Shown: piece by piece, positions 25,908 to 34,510 of the stretch | Layout of the letters: each line of letters starts with the position of its first letter | Numbering within the stretch: the first letter of the stretch is position 1 | NCBI RefSeq assembly: GCF_012933505.1 | Contig: NZ_JABBNB010000032.1 | Coordinates: forward strand, 19,294 to 83,293 | Length of the DNA stretch: 64,000 bases | Reading direction: 5' to 3' | Source: Gordonia asplenii | GTDB lineage: Bacteria > Actinomycetota > Actinomycetes > Mycobacteriales > Mycobacteriaceae | Notes under the pieces: model-generated | Database searches by the model: none | What the model was told of the DNA's origin: nothing | What the model saw: only the letters and a program-made list of their open reading frames with translations | Program-made: the position numbers and the translations under genes

Positions 25908-28505
25908 ATGACCCGGACGTGGCCGGTAGTTGAACGGACGTCAGAAATCGGGACCATCCGCGCAGCGCTGGACACCAACAGCACGGTCGGGGGAGTGGTC
26001 CTCATCGGCGACGCCGGGGTCGGCAAGACCACCCTCGCCCGACGCGTCACGACTTCGCTGCAGACCGATGTGCGCTGGGTCGCGGGCACCGAGTCGGCGC
26101 GCAGCATTCCGTTGGGCGTCTTCGCCCACCTCGTCGGGTCGGCGACCTCGCGCGACCCGGTGAACTTCCTCTCCGCCGCACGGGAATCGCTTCTGGCGCA
26201 AGGGCATATCATCATCGGCGTCGACGACGCCCATCTCCTCGACCACCTGTCGGCGACGCTGCTGCATCAACTCGCCATCGACCGCGCGGTGCACATCGTC
26301 GCCACCGTGCGCAGCGGCGAGTCCGTCCCGGACGCCGTGACCGCACTGTGGAAGGACGGCCACCTCGTCCACCTCGATCTGGAACCGTTCACCAAGGAAC
26401 AGAGCGTGAGCTTCGTCGAGTCGGTGATCGGCGGACGCCTGGAAGGACTGTCGGCCGACATGATGTGGCAGGCATCCGGCGGCAACGCGCTGTTCCTGCG
26501 GCACCTCGTCGAGGGGGCACTCGAATCGGGGACGCTCACCCAGACCCGCGACGTGTGGCAGTTGCGTGGACGTGCGGCGATCACCTCGGAGTTGGCGTCG
26601 CTGCTGGAGAGCCGCATCGACCAGCTCTCCGACGACGTGCTCGGCGCGCTGCGCTACCTCACCTTCTGTGAGCCGCTCGAATTCGACATCCTCGCCGAGT
26701 TCGCCGGCGACGACGCCCTCGACGAGGCCGAGCAACGCGGCCTGATCCGGATCGTCGAGGACGACGATCGCCTCAGCGTGCACTTCAATCACCCGTTGTT
26801 CGGCGAGGTGGTCCGACGCCGCGTCGGCGTGGCCGCGTCGCGGCGCCTGCGCGGAAAACTGGTGCGCGCCATGGCCGCCCGCACTCAGACCTCGGCGCCG
26901 GAGCGGATCAGACTCGCGGAGTTGACTCTCGACAGCGACCAACCCGCCGACCTCGGGCTGCTGCGCGCCGCGGCCAACGACGCCGTCGGGCTCGCCGACG
27001 TCCCGCTCGCCGAACGCTTCGCCCGGGCCGCCGTCCGCAACGGCGGCGGGCTCGCCGAGGCGGAGGTCCTGGCGCGGGTGCTGCTGTGGCAGGGCCAGCC
27101 GCGCGAGACCGACGACGTACTCAACGGTTTCGACCCGGATGCCCTCGACGAGGGAGAACACCTGCGGTGGGGGCTGGTCAAGGTCGCCAACACCTTCTTC
27201 GCCCTCGGGGACGCCGCGGCCGCCGACGCCGAGCTGGCGAAAGTATTCGCACGAGTGGAGACCCCGATTCTGCGTCAGATCGCCGACGCGGTGGCGGCAG
27301 CGCTCGCCGTCCACGAGAACCGGCTGGCCGACGGGCTGGCGATCGCTGAGAAGGTGCTCGCCGATCGCGCCGCCCTGCCCTGGGCGGTGGAGTGGGCGTC
27401 GTATGCGGCGGGGTTGGCGCTCGGCCTCGGCGGCAAGGGCACTCGGGTCGCCGATATCGCCGTACGTGCGCACTCGGTCGAGGAGCACACCGACGGATTG
27501 CTGCGTTTCCCGGTGTGGCACGGCGAGGTGCAGGCTCTGACGCTGATCGGAGAATTCGACAAGGCACTGCGCCGCGCCGAGGAGACCACCGAGTTCTCCT
27601 CGGTCGGACAGTATCTCGCGTGGGGACTCACCAACTCCCTGCACGGAACGGTCGCGGTGGCGCAGGGACGGTTCGTCGACGCGGTGACCAGGCTGGAGGA
27701 GACGCTCGCGGCACTGGCGACCGGCGCCGGGGCATCGTGGAGCTGCCCCGCGCGCACGGCGCTGATCATGGCGTATGCCGCGCTGGGTTACGTCGACAAG
27801 GCGACCGCCGCCGTCCGCGCCTACGAGGAGATCACCGGCGACCACGTCGCGGTGTACCTGCCGCAGTTCGAGGTGGCGCGCGCCTGGGTGGCCGCGGCCG
27901 AGGGCGCCATCGTCGACGCCGTGGACGTCGCGGACCGCGCTGCCGCACAAGCACGCATGAGTGGGCAGTTCGGCGTCGAAGCCGAGGCCCTTCATGCCGC
28001 CGCCCGCTTCGGTGAGGGTGCGGTTGCGCCGCGCCTGGCCGAACTCGCCGGGCAACTCGACGGATCCCTCGTGCCGATCTATGCGCGGCACGCGAAGGCG
28101 CTCGCCGACGCCGATGCGGCCGGATTGGCTTCGGCGGCAGGCGAATTCGCCGACGTCGGGGCCATCCTGTCGGCCGCCGACGCCGCGGCGCAGGCTTCGG
28201 TCGTCTTCGCGGCCGCGGGCAACAAACGCGACGCCGTTCGGCTCGGCGCCGACGCCGACCGATTCGCCAGCCGCTGCGGCGGCGTGCGCACCCCCGCACT
28301 GGCCCTGGCGTCGAACCCGCTGCCGCTGACCGCGCGGGAACGCGAGGTCGCGAACTTGGTGGCGGCGGGACTGTCGAACAAGGAGATCGCCGAGCGCCTG
28401 GTGGTGTCGGTGCGCACCGTCGAAGGCCACCTTTACCGGGCGTGCACCAAGCTCGATGTCACCGACCGGGCCGAGGTGGCCGCGGTGGTGAACCGAGCGC
28501 GGTGA
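25908..28505 (+). CDS. LuxR-family ATP-binding transcriptional regulator (LAL type)
   Basis: 865 aa from ATG 25908. N-terminal AAA/STAND ATPase with Walker A GDAGVGKTTLAR (about residues 33-44) and Walker B IIIGVDDAHLL (about 103), a long TPR-like helical middle, and a C-terminal LuxR helix-turn-helix (about 808-862, LTAREREVANLVAAGLSN ... SVRTVEGHLY). LAL regulators sense a metabolite through the central domain and activate catabolic or secondary-metabolic genes. No partner is obvious; the patatin gene upstream and the hydrolase cluster downstream are candidate targets. Confidence 0.88.
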   Translation: MTRTWPVVERTSEIGTIRAALDTNSTVGGVVLIGDAGVGKTTLARRVTTSLQTDVRWVAGTESARSIPLGVFAHLVGSATSRDPVNFLSAARESLLAQGHIIIGVDDAHLLDHLSATLLHQLAIDRAVHIVATVRSGESVPDAVTALWKDGHLVHLDLEPFTKEQSVSFVESVIGGRLEGLSADMMWQASGGNALFLRHLVEGALESGTLTQTRDVWQLRGRAAITSELASLLESRIDQLSDDVLGALRYLTFCEPLEFDILAEFAGDDALDEAEQRGLIRIVEDDDRLSVHFNHPLFGEVVRRRVGVAASRRLRGKLVRAMAARTQTSAPERIRLAELTLDSDQPADLGLLRAAANDAVGLADVPLAERFARAAVRNGGGLAEAEVLARVLLWQGQPRETDDVLNGFDPDALDEGEHLRWGLVKVANTFFALGDAAAADAELAKVFARVETPILRQIADAVAAALAVHENRLADGLAIAEKVLADRAALPWAVEWASYAAGLALGLGGKGTRVADIAVRAHSVEEHTDGLLRFPVWHGEVQALTLIGEFDKALRRAEETTEFSSVGQYLAWGLTNSLHGTVAVAQGRFVDAVTRLEETLAALATGAGASWSCPARTALIMAYAALGYVDKATAAVRAYEEITGDHVAVYLPQFEVARAWVAAAEGAIVDAVDVADRAAAQARMSGQFGVEAEALHAAARFGEGAVAPRLAELAGQLDGSLVPIYARHAKALADADAAGLASAAGEFADVGAILSAADAAAQASVVFAAAGNKRDAVRLGADADRFASRCGGVRTPALALASNPLPLTAREREVANLVAAGLSNKEIAERLVVSVRTVEGHLYRACTKLDVTDRAEVAAVVNRAR

Positions 28506-28545
28506 GCGCTAGTAGTGAGCTGATCAATCCAACGGGAGGCGCCCA

Positions 28546-28714
28546 CCCGCTGGTTGAGCCGGGCCCGACGAGCGAAGCGAGACGCGCCCGTGTCGAAACC
28601 AAGGTGAGTCGAATTAACAACTGTCACAAGGCATTTGGATTCGTTGGCATCGTCGTCTTGCGAGGTTTCGACACGGGACTCCGCTTGCGCTCCGTCCCGG
28701 CTCAACCAGCGGGT
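28546..28714. repeat. Palindromic repeat, arms separated by a distinct loop
   Basis: Left arm 28546-28600 (CCCGCTGGTTGAGCCGGGCC through GTGTCGAAACC) and inverted right arm 28664-28714 (GGTTTCGACACGG through CGGCTCAACCAGCGGGT), with a roughly 63-nt centre unlike the other copies. It fills the gap between the convergent LAL gene and serine hydrolase 1. Confidence 0.75.
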
Positions 28715-28755
28715 GAGGGACGTTTCGGCGTTAGTCAGCACCGTCCTAGTTGCGC

Positions 28756-29928
28756 CTACTGCGCAGCCAACTGATCGGCGATGGTCCCGCATGCACGCAG
28801 GGTGTCGATCAGTTTGGTGGAGTCCTGAGCCGTCGGCCAGCTCGACAACTTCGCGACCACGGTCCGCGCCGCCGGATGCACGTAGATCAACTGTCCGTGA
28901 ATGCCGAGACACAGCAGGATCTTCGCCTCGCCGCGTCGGACGAACCAGAACTGGTTGCGATACCAGCCGCCGGGCAGCACCGGCTCGTTCGACGTCCGGG
29001 CGAACGCGTCGCGGACGTCGTCGCCGGGATTGAACGACTCGTCGATCCACCGCGTCGGCACCACCTGGCGGCCGTCGATGGCGCCGTCGTTGCACAGCAT
29101 CGTGCCGAAGCGGGCCAGATCGCGCAGCGTCGCGCAGATCCCGCCGTCGTGCATCGCCACACCGTGGGCGTCGACGGTCACGAACGCGTCGTCGGAGGCG
29201 CCCATCGGCTTCCAGACGAGGTCGGAGATCAACTGCTGGGTCGACGTCCCGGTGGCCCGCTCGATGATCCAGCCGAGCATGTCGGTGTCGATCGAGCGGT
29301 ACACGAAGTCGCCGTCGTGCGGTCCGCTGCTGCCCAGCGTCGTGATGTAGCTGTACAGGCCGTCGGGGTCGTCGTCGAGCAGCGGCGCCCAACCGGCGGA
29401 CCGTTCGACGACGCGCACCTCGGCGTCGGGGTTGGTGTACTCCTCGCTGAACGCGACGCCGGTGCGCATGTCGAGGACGTTGCGGACCGTTGCGCCCGCG
29501 TAGCCGCCCGAGGCGACCTCGGGGACGTAGTCGACGACCGGGCGGTCGATGTCGAGGACACCCTGCTCGCGCAGCACACCGGCGGTGGCGCCGAGGATCG
29601 ACTTCGACACCGACATCACGAGATGGTGCACCAGCGGCGACAGTTCGCCGGGGTACTCCTCGTGTACGACGGCACCGTCGTGCACGACCATCAGGCCGTC
29701 GGTGTACACGCCGGCGAACACGTCGGCGATCGACGCGGGGCCGCTCAAGGTCTCCACGGTGGCGGACAGGTCGAGTGGTGTCGACGATGCGGGCAGCGGC
29801 GGACCACCTGCTCCGATGATCGGTGTGGTCGGCATCAGTTCGTCGATGTGCTGGAACGACCAGCGCACGTTTTCGGCATCCTGCCAGTTCGACAGGTCGA
29901 CGTCGGTCCGTGCGACGGGACTGGACAC
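28756..29928 (-). CDS. Serine hydrolase, beta-lactamase/6-aminohexanoate-dimer hydrolase-like (1)
   Basis: 390 aa, GTG start with AGGAG 6 nt upstream. Beta-lactamase fold: SxxK catalytic motif in MSVSKSILG (about residue 106), the YxN-class region in the middle, and the C-terminal pattern HGQLIYVHP ... AKLSSWPTAQ seen in NylB-like amide hydrolases. No signal peptide, so likely cytoplasmic. It diverges from a paralogue at 30029. Substrate unknown; amide or ester hydrolysis is inferred from family. Confidence 0.82.
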   Translation of the reverse strand: MSSPVARTDVDLSNWQDAENVRWSFQHIDELMPTTPIIGAGGPPLPASSTPLDLSATVETLSGPASIADVFAGVYTDGLMVVHDGAVVHEEYPGELSPLVHHLVMSVSKSILGATAGVLREQGVLDIDRPVVDYVPEVASGGYAGATVRNVLDMRTGVAFSEEYTNPDAEVRVVERSAGWAPLLDDDPDGLYSYITTLGSSGPHDGDFVYRSIDTDMLGWIIERATGTSTQQLISDLVWKPMGASDDAFVTVDAHGVAMHDGGICATLRDLARFGTMLCNDGAIDGRQVVPTRWIDESFNPGDDVRDAFARTSNEPVLPGGWYRNQFWFVRRGEAKILLCLGIHGQLIYVHPAARTVVAKLSSWPTAQDSTKLIDTLRACGTIADQLAAQ

Positions 29929-30011
29929 GTGTTTGCTCCTCAGTGATTCTTCTCGGTTGGTTTCTTCGCGGTTTGGTCGGTCGGGCGTGCCCGCGGTGCG
30001 AGCACGTGTTC

Positions 30012-30017
30012 TACGAT
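30012..30017 (+). promoter_or_regulatory. -10 element of serine hydrolase 2
   Basis: TACGAT, 8 nt before GTG 30026 and 11 nt before ATG 30029. The spacing favours a leaderless start at GTG 30026, one codon upstream of the annotated ATG. Confidence 0.45.
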
Positions 30018-30028
30018 CGTCTGTCGTG

Positions 30029-31297
30029 ATGAGTTCCGGTGACGCATTCGGTGTGAATGCAGCGAATTGGCAGACGCCGCCTCATCATCGGTGGGCGTTC
30101 TGGCATCTCGAGCATTTCCTTCCGACCCGCACCATCGCCCGCGCGACGGCGCCTCGTGTGCTGCGCGACGGCGACCGCTCGCCCGAGCTGCTGGCGACGG
30201 TGATCACCGACTCCGACGGCCTGCCGCGGACGGTCGGCGAGGTCTTGCACAACACCACCGACACCGACGGTTACGTCATCGTCCACGACGACACCGTGAT
30301 CGCCGAATGGTATCGCGAGCCCGGCGCGCGCGAGGGCAAGCATGCGCTGATGTCGGTCACGAAGTCGTTCGTCGGGGTGGTCGCCGGAATTCTCGTCGGG
30401 CGCGGGCTGCTCGACATGGGCCGGCCGGTCACCGACTACGTTCCCGAACTCGCGGCGAGCGGTTACGCGGGGGTCCGCGTGCGCGACGTCGCCGACATGC
30501 GCAGCGGAGTGTCGTTCCGCGAGGACTACCACGACCCGACGTCGGACATCGCCGTGATGGCCGACTGGCTGGGCTGGCAGACGCCGGCCGGAGCGATCGC
30601 GCCGGGCGGGTTGTACGGCTTCCTGCGCAACGTCGGGCCGGGTACCGGCCCCGGGGGTCAGTTCGTCTACCGGTCGGCCGATACGGACGTCTTGGGCTGG
30701 GTGTGCGAGCGCGCGGCGGGCGTGCCGATGGACGTGCTGATCGGCGACCTCGTGTGGCGCCCGATGGGTGCGGCCTCGGACGCGGTGATGCTGTGCGACG
30801 TTCACGGGGTGCCGCTGCACGACGGCGGGCTGGCGGTCACCGCGCGCGACCTCGCACGCTTCGGGCTGCTCCTCGCGGACGGCGGGATGCGGCGAGATCT
30901 GCTCGCGCACAGCATGACTGACGACGAAGTGCACGTGATCCCTCCTGATTTCATGCGTGCGACCTGGACGGTCGACGCGGATGTGCGTGATGCGTTCGCC
31001 ACGACTCGGACCGAGGAGGCGATGCCGGGCGGGTGGTACCGCAACCAGTTCTGGCTGCGGCCCGACGCGCGCGGCGCCGACATCATCCTCGGTCTGGGCA
31101 TATTCGGGCAGATGTTGTTCGTCGATCGGACGACGGGCTGTGTCGCAGTGAAATTCTCCAGCTGGCAGACGGCTCAGAGTCCGCGCCAGCTGGAGTCGGC
31201 ATTTCGTGCGTTCGGCGCGATCAGCGCCGCGGTGGGTCCCGCTATTTCACCGCGTCGACGTTTATCACCGCCGGGGCCGTCGGTACCGCTTCTGTGA
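30029..31297 (+). CDS. Serine hydrolase, beta-lactamase/6-aminohexanoate-dimer hydrolase-like (2)
   Basis: 422 aa from ATG 30029 (GTG 30026 is an alternative). Paralogue of the divergent gene: SxxK in MSVTKSFVGV (about residue 110), MRSGVSFREDY, QFVYRSADTDVLGW, and the C-terminal FGQMLFVDR ... VKFSSWQTAQS block. No signal peptide. Its 3' end overlaps the convergent ATP-grasp gene by 56 bp, an arrangement likely to couple their expression. Role inferred as amide or ester hydrolase. Confidence 0.8.
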   Translation: MSSGDAFGVNAANWQTPPHHRWAFWHLEHFLPTRTIARATAPRVLRDGDRSPELLATVITDSDGLPRTVGEVLHNTTDTDGYVIVHDDTVIAEWYREPGAREGKHALMSVTKSFVGVVAGILVGRGLLDMGRPVTDYVPELAASGYAGVRVRDVADMRSGVSFREDYHDPTSDIAVMADWLGWQTPAGAIAPGGLYGFLRNVGPGTGPGGQFVYRSADTDVLGWVCERAAGVPMDVLIGDLVWRPMGAASDAVMLCDVHGVPLHDGGLAVTARDLARFGLLLADGGMRRDLLAHSMTDDEVHVIPPDFMRATWTVDADVRDAFATTRTEEAMPGGWYRNQFWLRPDARGADIILGLGIFGQMLFVDRTTGCVAVKFSSWQTAQSPRQLESAFRAFGAISAAVGPAISPRRRLSPPGPSVPLL

Positions 31298-32765
31298 CGT
31301 AGTTACGGCGGATGCCGTCGATGTAGCGACGGCACCGGGGGGTCAGGTCGCCTGCGGACTGCATGCGCCCCTTGGTGACGAGGATGCCGAGGTCGGCGCC
31401 CTTGAACAGGTAGTCGCCCTGACCGTAGACGCGCAGGAAGAAGGCTTCGTCCTCACCCGCGAGGTCGTGCCAGTCCTGGCTGATCCGCTGGAAGCGGAAC
31501 TGCCCGTCGTCGTCGAGTCGCCAGGTACCCGTGCGCGGGGCGGCCAGAATACGTTCGATGGCGTCGTTGGGTTCCTTCATGATCAACTGCGACCACGCGT
31601 CGACCGCCGCGAGATCCCGCCAGCGGGTGTTGATCTCCTCGACGCTGATCGTGTAGTCGACGTCCATGTACTCCAGGAGGTGGAACAGGAACAGCGGAAC
31701 GTCGGCGTAGGCGCCCGCGGTGACGTTCGTCATCGACGACGCGCCCGAGATACGCGGGTTCAATTCGCCGAGGTACACCTCGTCGGTGTCGGTGTCGATC
31801 AGGACGTCGATCTCCAGGAAGCCCAGGTAGCCCTCCTGCGCCAGACGGTCACCCATCTTGCGGACGCTCTCGACGGCAGACTCGCGGTGGGCGTCGGACA
31901 GCGCCTCGGGGAACAGGTCGTTGCCGCACCAGCCACCCTTGTACGGGGTCAGTTCCTTGTAGCCGGTGAGATCGGTCATGAACGGTCCGACGATGGTGCC
32001 GTGCCGGGTGATGCACGCCTCGACGGCGAGCGCCTTGTTGTTGATCCGCTTCATCACCTTGAGCTCTTGGCCGATGATGTCCTCGGCGTTGGAGTCCCAG
32101 TCGGCCTCGGCCTTGATGAAGAACGTGGTCTTGCCGGAGTCGCCGTAGGGCGTCTGCACGACGAGGTCGGTGCCGAGGTGGTTGGCCTCGGCGAGTTCCA
32201 TGAGCTCGGCGAAGGTGTCGGCGGTGCCCAGGACGTTGGGCACCGAGTGCGCACCGGCCTCGTTGCCGAGTTGGGTGGTGACGATCTTCGAGTCGAGACG
32301 GTTGCGCAGTTCATGGGACGGCAGGATCAGGTCGTAGCCGCGCTCACGGCAGATCTCCTCGGTCTCCTCGTCGAAGAACACCATCGCGACCTTCGGGCGC
32401 CCGCCGCGGCGTCGAAGATACTGCTGCACCTCCGGGTCGCGAAGCAGGTAGTTGTTGATCTCCTCGGACGACTCGAACTCCACCGGCGGCTTGTTGACCG
32501 GCGAGAAGACTCGCGGGTGCTGCCCGTCCCAGGAGTCGTAGTAGGCGATGTAGTGGAAGTTGCGGACCCACCGGTCGAGACCGAGGAGGTTGAACGACGT
32601 CGGGCCGACGAAGTAGATCGGATCCTCGTTGGTGCGGAAGAAGGTCCGGATCTCCGCGATGCCGTTGAGATGGCGGCGATTGCCCGTGTTGCCGGCGATG
32701 GGTGAGGCCGGCGTCATCTCAGTCGACGACGCGTCCGTGGCAGGTGCGGTGGTGTTCTCGGTCAT
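31242..32765 (-). CDS. ATP-grasp ligase, function unknown
   Basis: 507 aa from ATG 32765, which has AAGGGA 5 nt upstream. Central ATP-grasp fold: substrate/ATP region VVQTPYGDSGKTTFF, and the metal-binding GELNPRISGASS (about residue 336). Proteins of this kind are often labelled biotin carboxylase-like, but no biotin partner lies beside it. ATP-grasp enzymes make amide or thioester bonds, which fits the two adjacent amide-hydrolase-like proteins. An upstream leaderless GTG at 32864 (6 nt after TATCTT) would add 33 residues with a transmembrane stretch (VVVAVTVTVAALVVLI). Confidence 0.75.
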   Translation of the reverse strand: MTENTTAPATDASSTEMTPASPIAGNTGNRRHLNGIAEIRTFFRTNEDPIYFVGPTSFNLLGLDRWVRNFHYIAYYDSWDGQHPRVFSPVNKPPVEFESSEEINNYLLRDPEVQQYLRRRGGRPKVAMVFFDEETEEICRERGYDLILPSHELRNRLDSKIVTTQLGNEAGAHSVPNVLGTADTFAELMELAEANHLGTDLVVQTPYGDSGKTTFFIKAEADWDSNAEDIIGQELKVMKRINNKALAVEACITRHGTIVGPFMTDLTGYKELTPYKGGWCGNDLFPEALSDAHRESAVESVRKMGDRLAQEGYLGFLEIDVLIDTDTDEVYLGELNPRISGASSMTNVTAGAYADVPLFLFHLLEYMDVDYTISVEEINTRWRDLAAVDAWSQLIMKEPNDAIERILAAPRTGTWRLDDDGQFRFQRISQDWHDLAGEDEAFFLRVYGQGDYLFKGADLGILVTKGRMQSAGDLTPRCRRYIDGIRRNYVTEAVPTAPAVINVDAVK

Positions 32766-32870
32766 CGTTGTCCCTTCGGTTCGAATGGTGCGCCGTATCA
32801 GCACAACCAGCGCTGCAACCGTCACCGTGACTGCGACGACTACGCGCACTGCTCTGTGATCCACGTAATG

Positions 32871-32876
32871 AAGATA
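32871..32876 (-). promoter_or_regulatory. -10 element of the ATP-grasp gene
   Basis: TATCTT on the minus strand, 6 nt before an in-frame GTG (32864) and about 105 nt before ATG 32765. It is either a leaderless start for a longer, membrane-anchored form or the promoter of a leadered transcript. Confidence 0.4.
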
Positions 32877-32879
32877 TGT

Positions 32880-33234
32880 AGTCGCTCTGCGGGCTGAACA
32901 TCGACGAAATGTCGAAGGTTGGTGTCGGTATTTGCCAGTTCGTCGTGGTGCACGGGACGGGGCCGGCAGGCCGGTGCGGTTCAGTGTGGTTGTTCTTATT
33001 AAGTGGGACAACAGGTTTCGCGTCTGCGTCGGGGTGCGGAGGCAGGGTTCGGTGCGGGTTTACATTCCGTCGGCGGATTTGTGCGTTCGGGTGGGGCAGC
33101 GGGAGCGAGGTGTCGTTGTCCCGGGGGCGTCGACGTCGCACTGCGGTGGTCGTCTCGCGCTGCGGTAACTGATTTGGGATTACGGTGGCGGGAAGGTGTT
33201 AGCGCAGTGTTGAGTCGGGAAGCGAAGCCCACCC
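32880..33234. other. Intergenic stretch without a recognised gene
   Basis: 355 bp between the ATP-grasp promoter and a repeat block. Open frames here on both strands overlap each other and resemble no family I know. No RNA gene or clear hairpin was seen. Confidence 0.5.
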
Positions 33235-33480
33235 CTCTGCCGGTTGAGCCGGGCCGGGGCGTTAGCGAGGACCACCCCTCTGCCGGTTGAGCCGGGCCGA
33301 AGCGTTAGCGAAGGCCCGTGTCGAAACCACGTAAGCCGACGACGCCATCGCACCAAACACGCAGCGGCAGTTGGTAACTCATCTCACCATGGTTTCAACT
33401 CGGCCGCGGCTAGCGCTTACTTTGACTCGCTGCGCTCGCTCAGCACGCCGCGTCGGGCCGGGCTCAACTAGCGGATGGGG
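33235..33480. repeat. Palindromic repeat block, type B core
   Basis: Two direct copies of the unit CTCTGCCGGTTGAGCCGGGC (starting 33235 and 33278), the second running through GAAGGCCCGTGTCGAAACCAC, then a core (AAGCCGACGACGCC ...) and an inverted arm (33391-33480). The core and arms are clearly related to the block after hisI (44673-44880), defining a second subfamily. Confidence 0.75.
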
Positions 33481-33680
33481 CCTGCCCGCGATGGACCAGG
33501 TTCAACTCCGGCTCAGCCAGGCTCAATCAGCGGGGGGCGCCGCGACTCGGCTGTCTCCTGGCCGAAATCAACGAGTTCGACGTTCGCAACTCGCGACTCC
33601 TCCGCCTCCTGTCATCGGAAGCACGGCGTCGACCATGAATTCCGTTGTGCGCAAGTCGCTTTCGGGCCAAGGTGCGACTC

Positions 33681-34361
33681 TCACAACGGCGGCCGCAGGG
33701 TTGCGAACTCGTCGGTCACCCGCAGCTCGGCGTCGACGAACCGGTAGAGCGCGGGCGGTCGCCCGCCACCGCGGCCGTTGCGGCGGACTGTTCCGGTGGC
33801 CGCGATGACCCCGCGCCGCGACAGGATGCGCAGCAGGTTGGTGGTGTCGACCGGGTAGCCGAGGGCGGCGCCGTAGATCTCCGACAGCTCCGACATCGGG
33901 AACTCGGCGGGCGCCAGCGCGAAGGCGATGTTCGTGTAGGAGAGCTTCGCCGCGAGTCGATGCCGCGCGGCGTCGACGATCTTCGCGTGGTCGAATGCCA
34001 ATGGCGGCAATGAGTTCACGTCGTGCCAGGCGGCGGCGCTCGGCGTGGCCGGCGGGGCATCGCTGGGAACCAAGCCGAGGTAGGTCGATGCGATGGTGCG
34101 CGATCCGGCGACGCGGTGCGGGTCGGAGAACACGGCGAGTTGCTCCAGGTGTCGCACCGAGCGTTCGTCGGTCTGGGCGATGAGGAGGTGGCGAACGGTA
34201 TCGGAGAGCTTCTCGTCGGCGTCGATTCCGCCGCCGGGCAGCGACCAGGCGTCGTCGATTCGGCGCAGTAGGACCCGCAGGGTGGAGGTGTCGGCGCACT
34301 CGTCGGTGGGGCCGATCTGGAACACCGCGCTGAGCACTTCGACGACTGTGGGAACCGGCAT
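33681..34361 (-). CDS. nrtR: NrtR-like NUDIX-related regulator of NAD synthesis
   Basis: 226 aa. N-terminal NUDIX-like domain (about residues 1-145) with a degenerate Nudix box (LPGGGIDADEKLSDTVR without the EE pair), so probably non-catalytic, and a C-terminal winged helix (about 150-220). This layout is that of NrtR repressors, which bind ADP-ribose. It diverges from nadA across a promoter region with a 21-bp palindrome, matching the mycobacterial NrtR-nadABC arrangement. TACACT lies 7 nt before the ATG (leaderless). Confidence 0.82.
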   Translation of the reverse strand: MPVPTVVEVLSAVFQIGPTDECADTSTLRVLLRRIDDAWSLPGGGIDADEKLSDTVRHLLIAQTDERSVRHLEQLAVFSDPHRVAGSRTIASTYLGLVPSDAPPATPSAAAWHDVNSLPPLAFDHAKIVDAARHRLAAKLSYTNIAFALAPAEFPMSELSEIYGAALGYPVDTTNLLRILSRRGVIAATGTVRRNGRGGGRPPALYRFVDAELRVTDEFATLRPPL

Positions 34362-34368
34362 GGCGTCG

Positions 34369-34374
34369 AGTGTA
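34369..34374 (-). promoter_or_regulatory. -10 element of nrtR, leaderless type
   Basis: TACACT on the minus strand, 7 nt before the nrtR ATG. It is about 70 bp from the palindrome, so nrtR itself may not be controlled by that site. Confidence 0.5.
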
Positions 34375-34410
34375 GGGCGCCCGGTCAGGCGTGATCTGGA
34401 ACACGGGGAA

Positions 34411-34438
34411 TGGACAGGAATGTGTCCGGTGTTACTAT
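34411..34438 (+). promoter_or_regulatory. nadA promoter
   Basis: TGGACA (-35, 34411-34416) and TACTAT (-10, 34433-34438) with a 16-bp spacer. The expected start is near 34445, just before the palindrome, leaving a leader of about 65 nt. Confidence 0.6.
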
Positions 34439-34446
34439 GACGATAG

Positions 34447-34467
34447 TTTTCGACCGACAGTCGAAAA
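34447..34467. promoter_or_regulatory. Putative NrtR operator
   Basis: TTTTCGAC, 5-nt centre CGACA, GTCGAAAA: perfect 8-bp arms, immediately downstream of the predicted nadA start. Binding here would block transcription of nadA-nadC. Assignment to NrtR is by position. Confidence 0.6.
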
Positions 34468-34510
34468 TTGACGATCGCGCCAGCCCGCGCAGTCGACGAA
34501 GGAGAACACC

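Noticed and set aside
25941..28430. 829-codon minus-strand ORF opposite the LAL regulator
   Set aside because: Composition (Arg, Gly, His, Val rich without motifs) is that of an antisense shadow; the plus-strand protein has clear Walker and LuxR motifs.
33003..33290. Small ORF in the gap before the nrtR region
   Set aside because: It overlaps competing frames, runs into the dispersed repeat and has no RBS or recognisable sequence.
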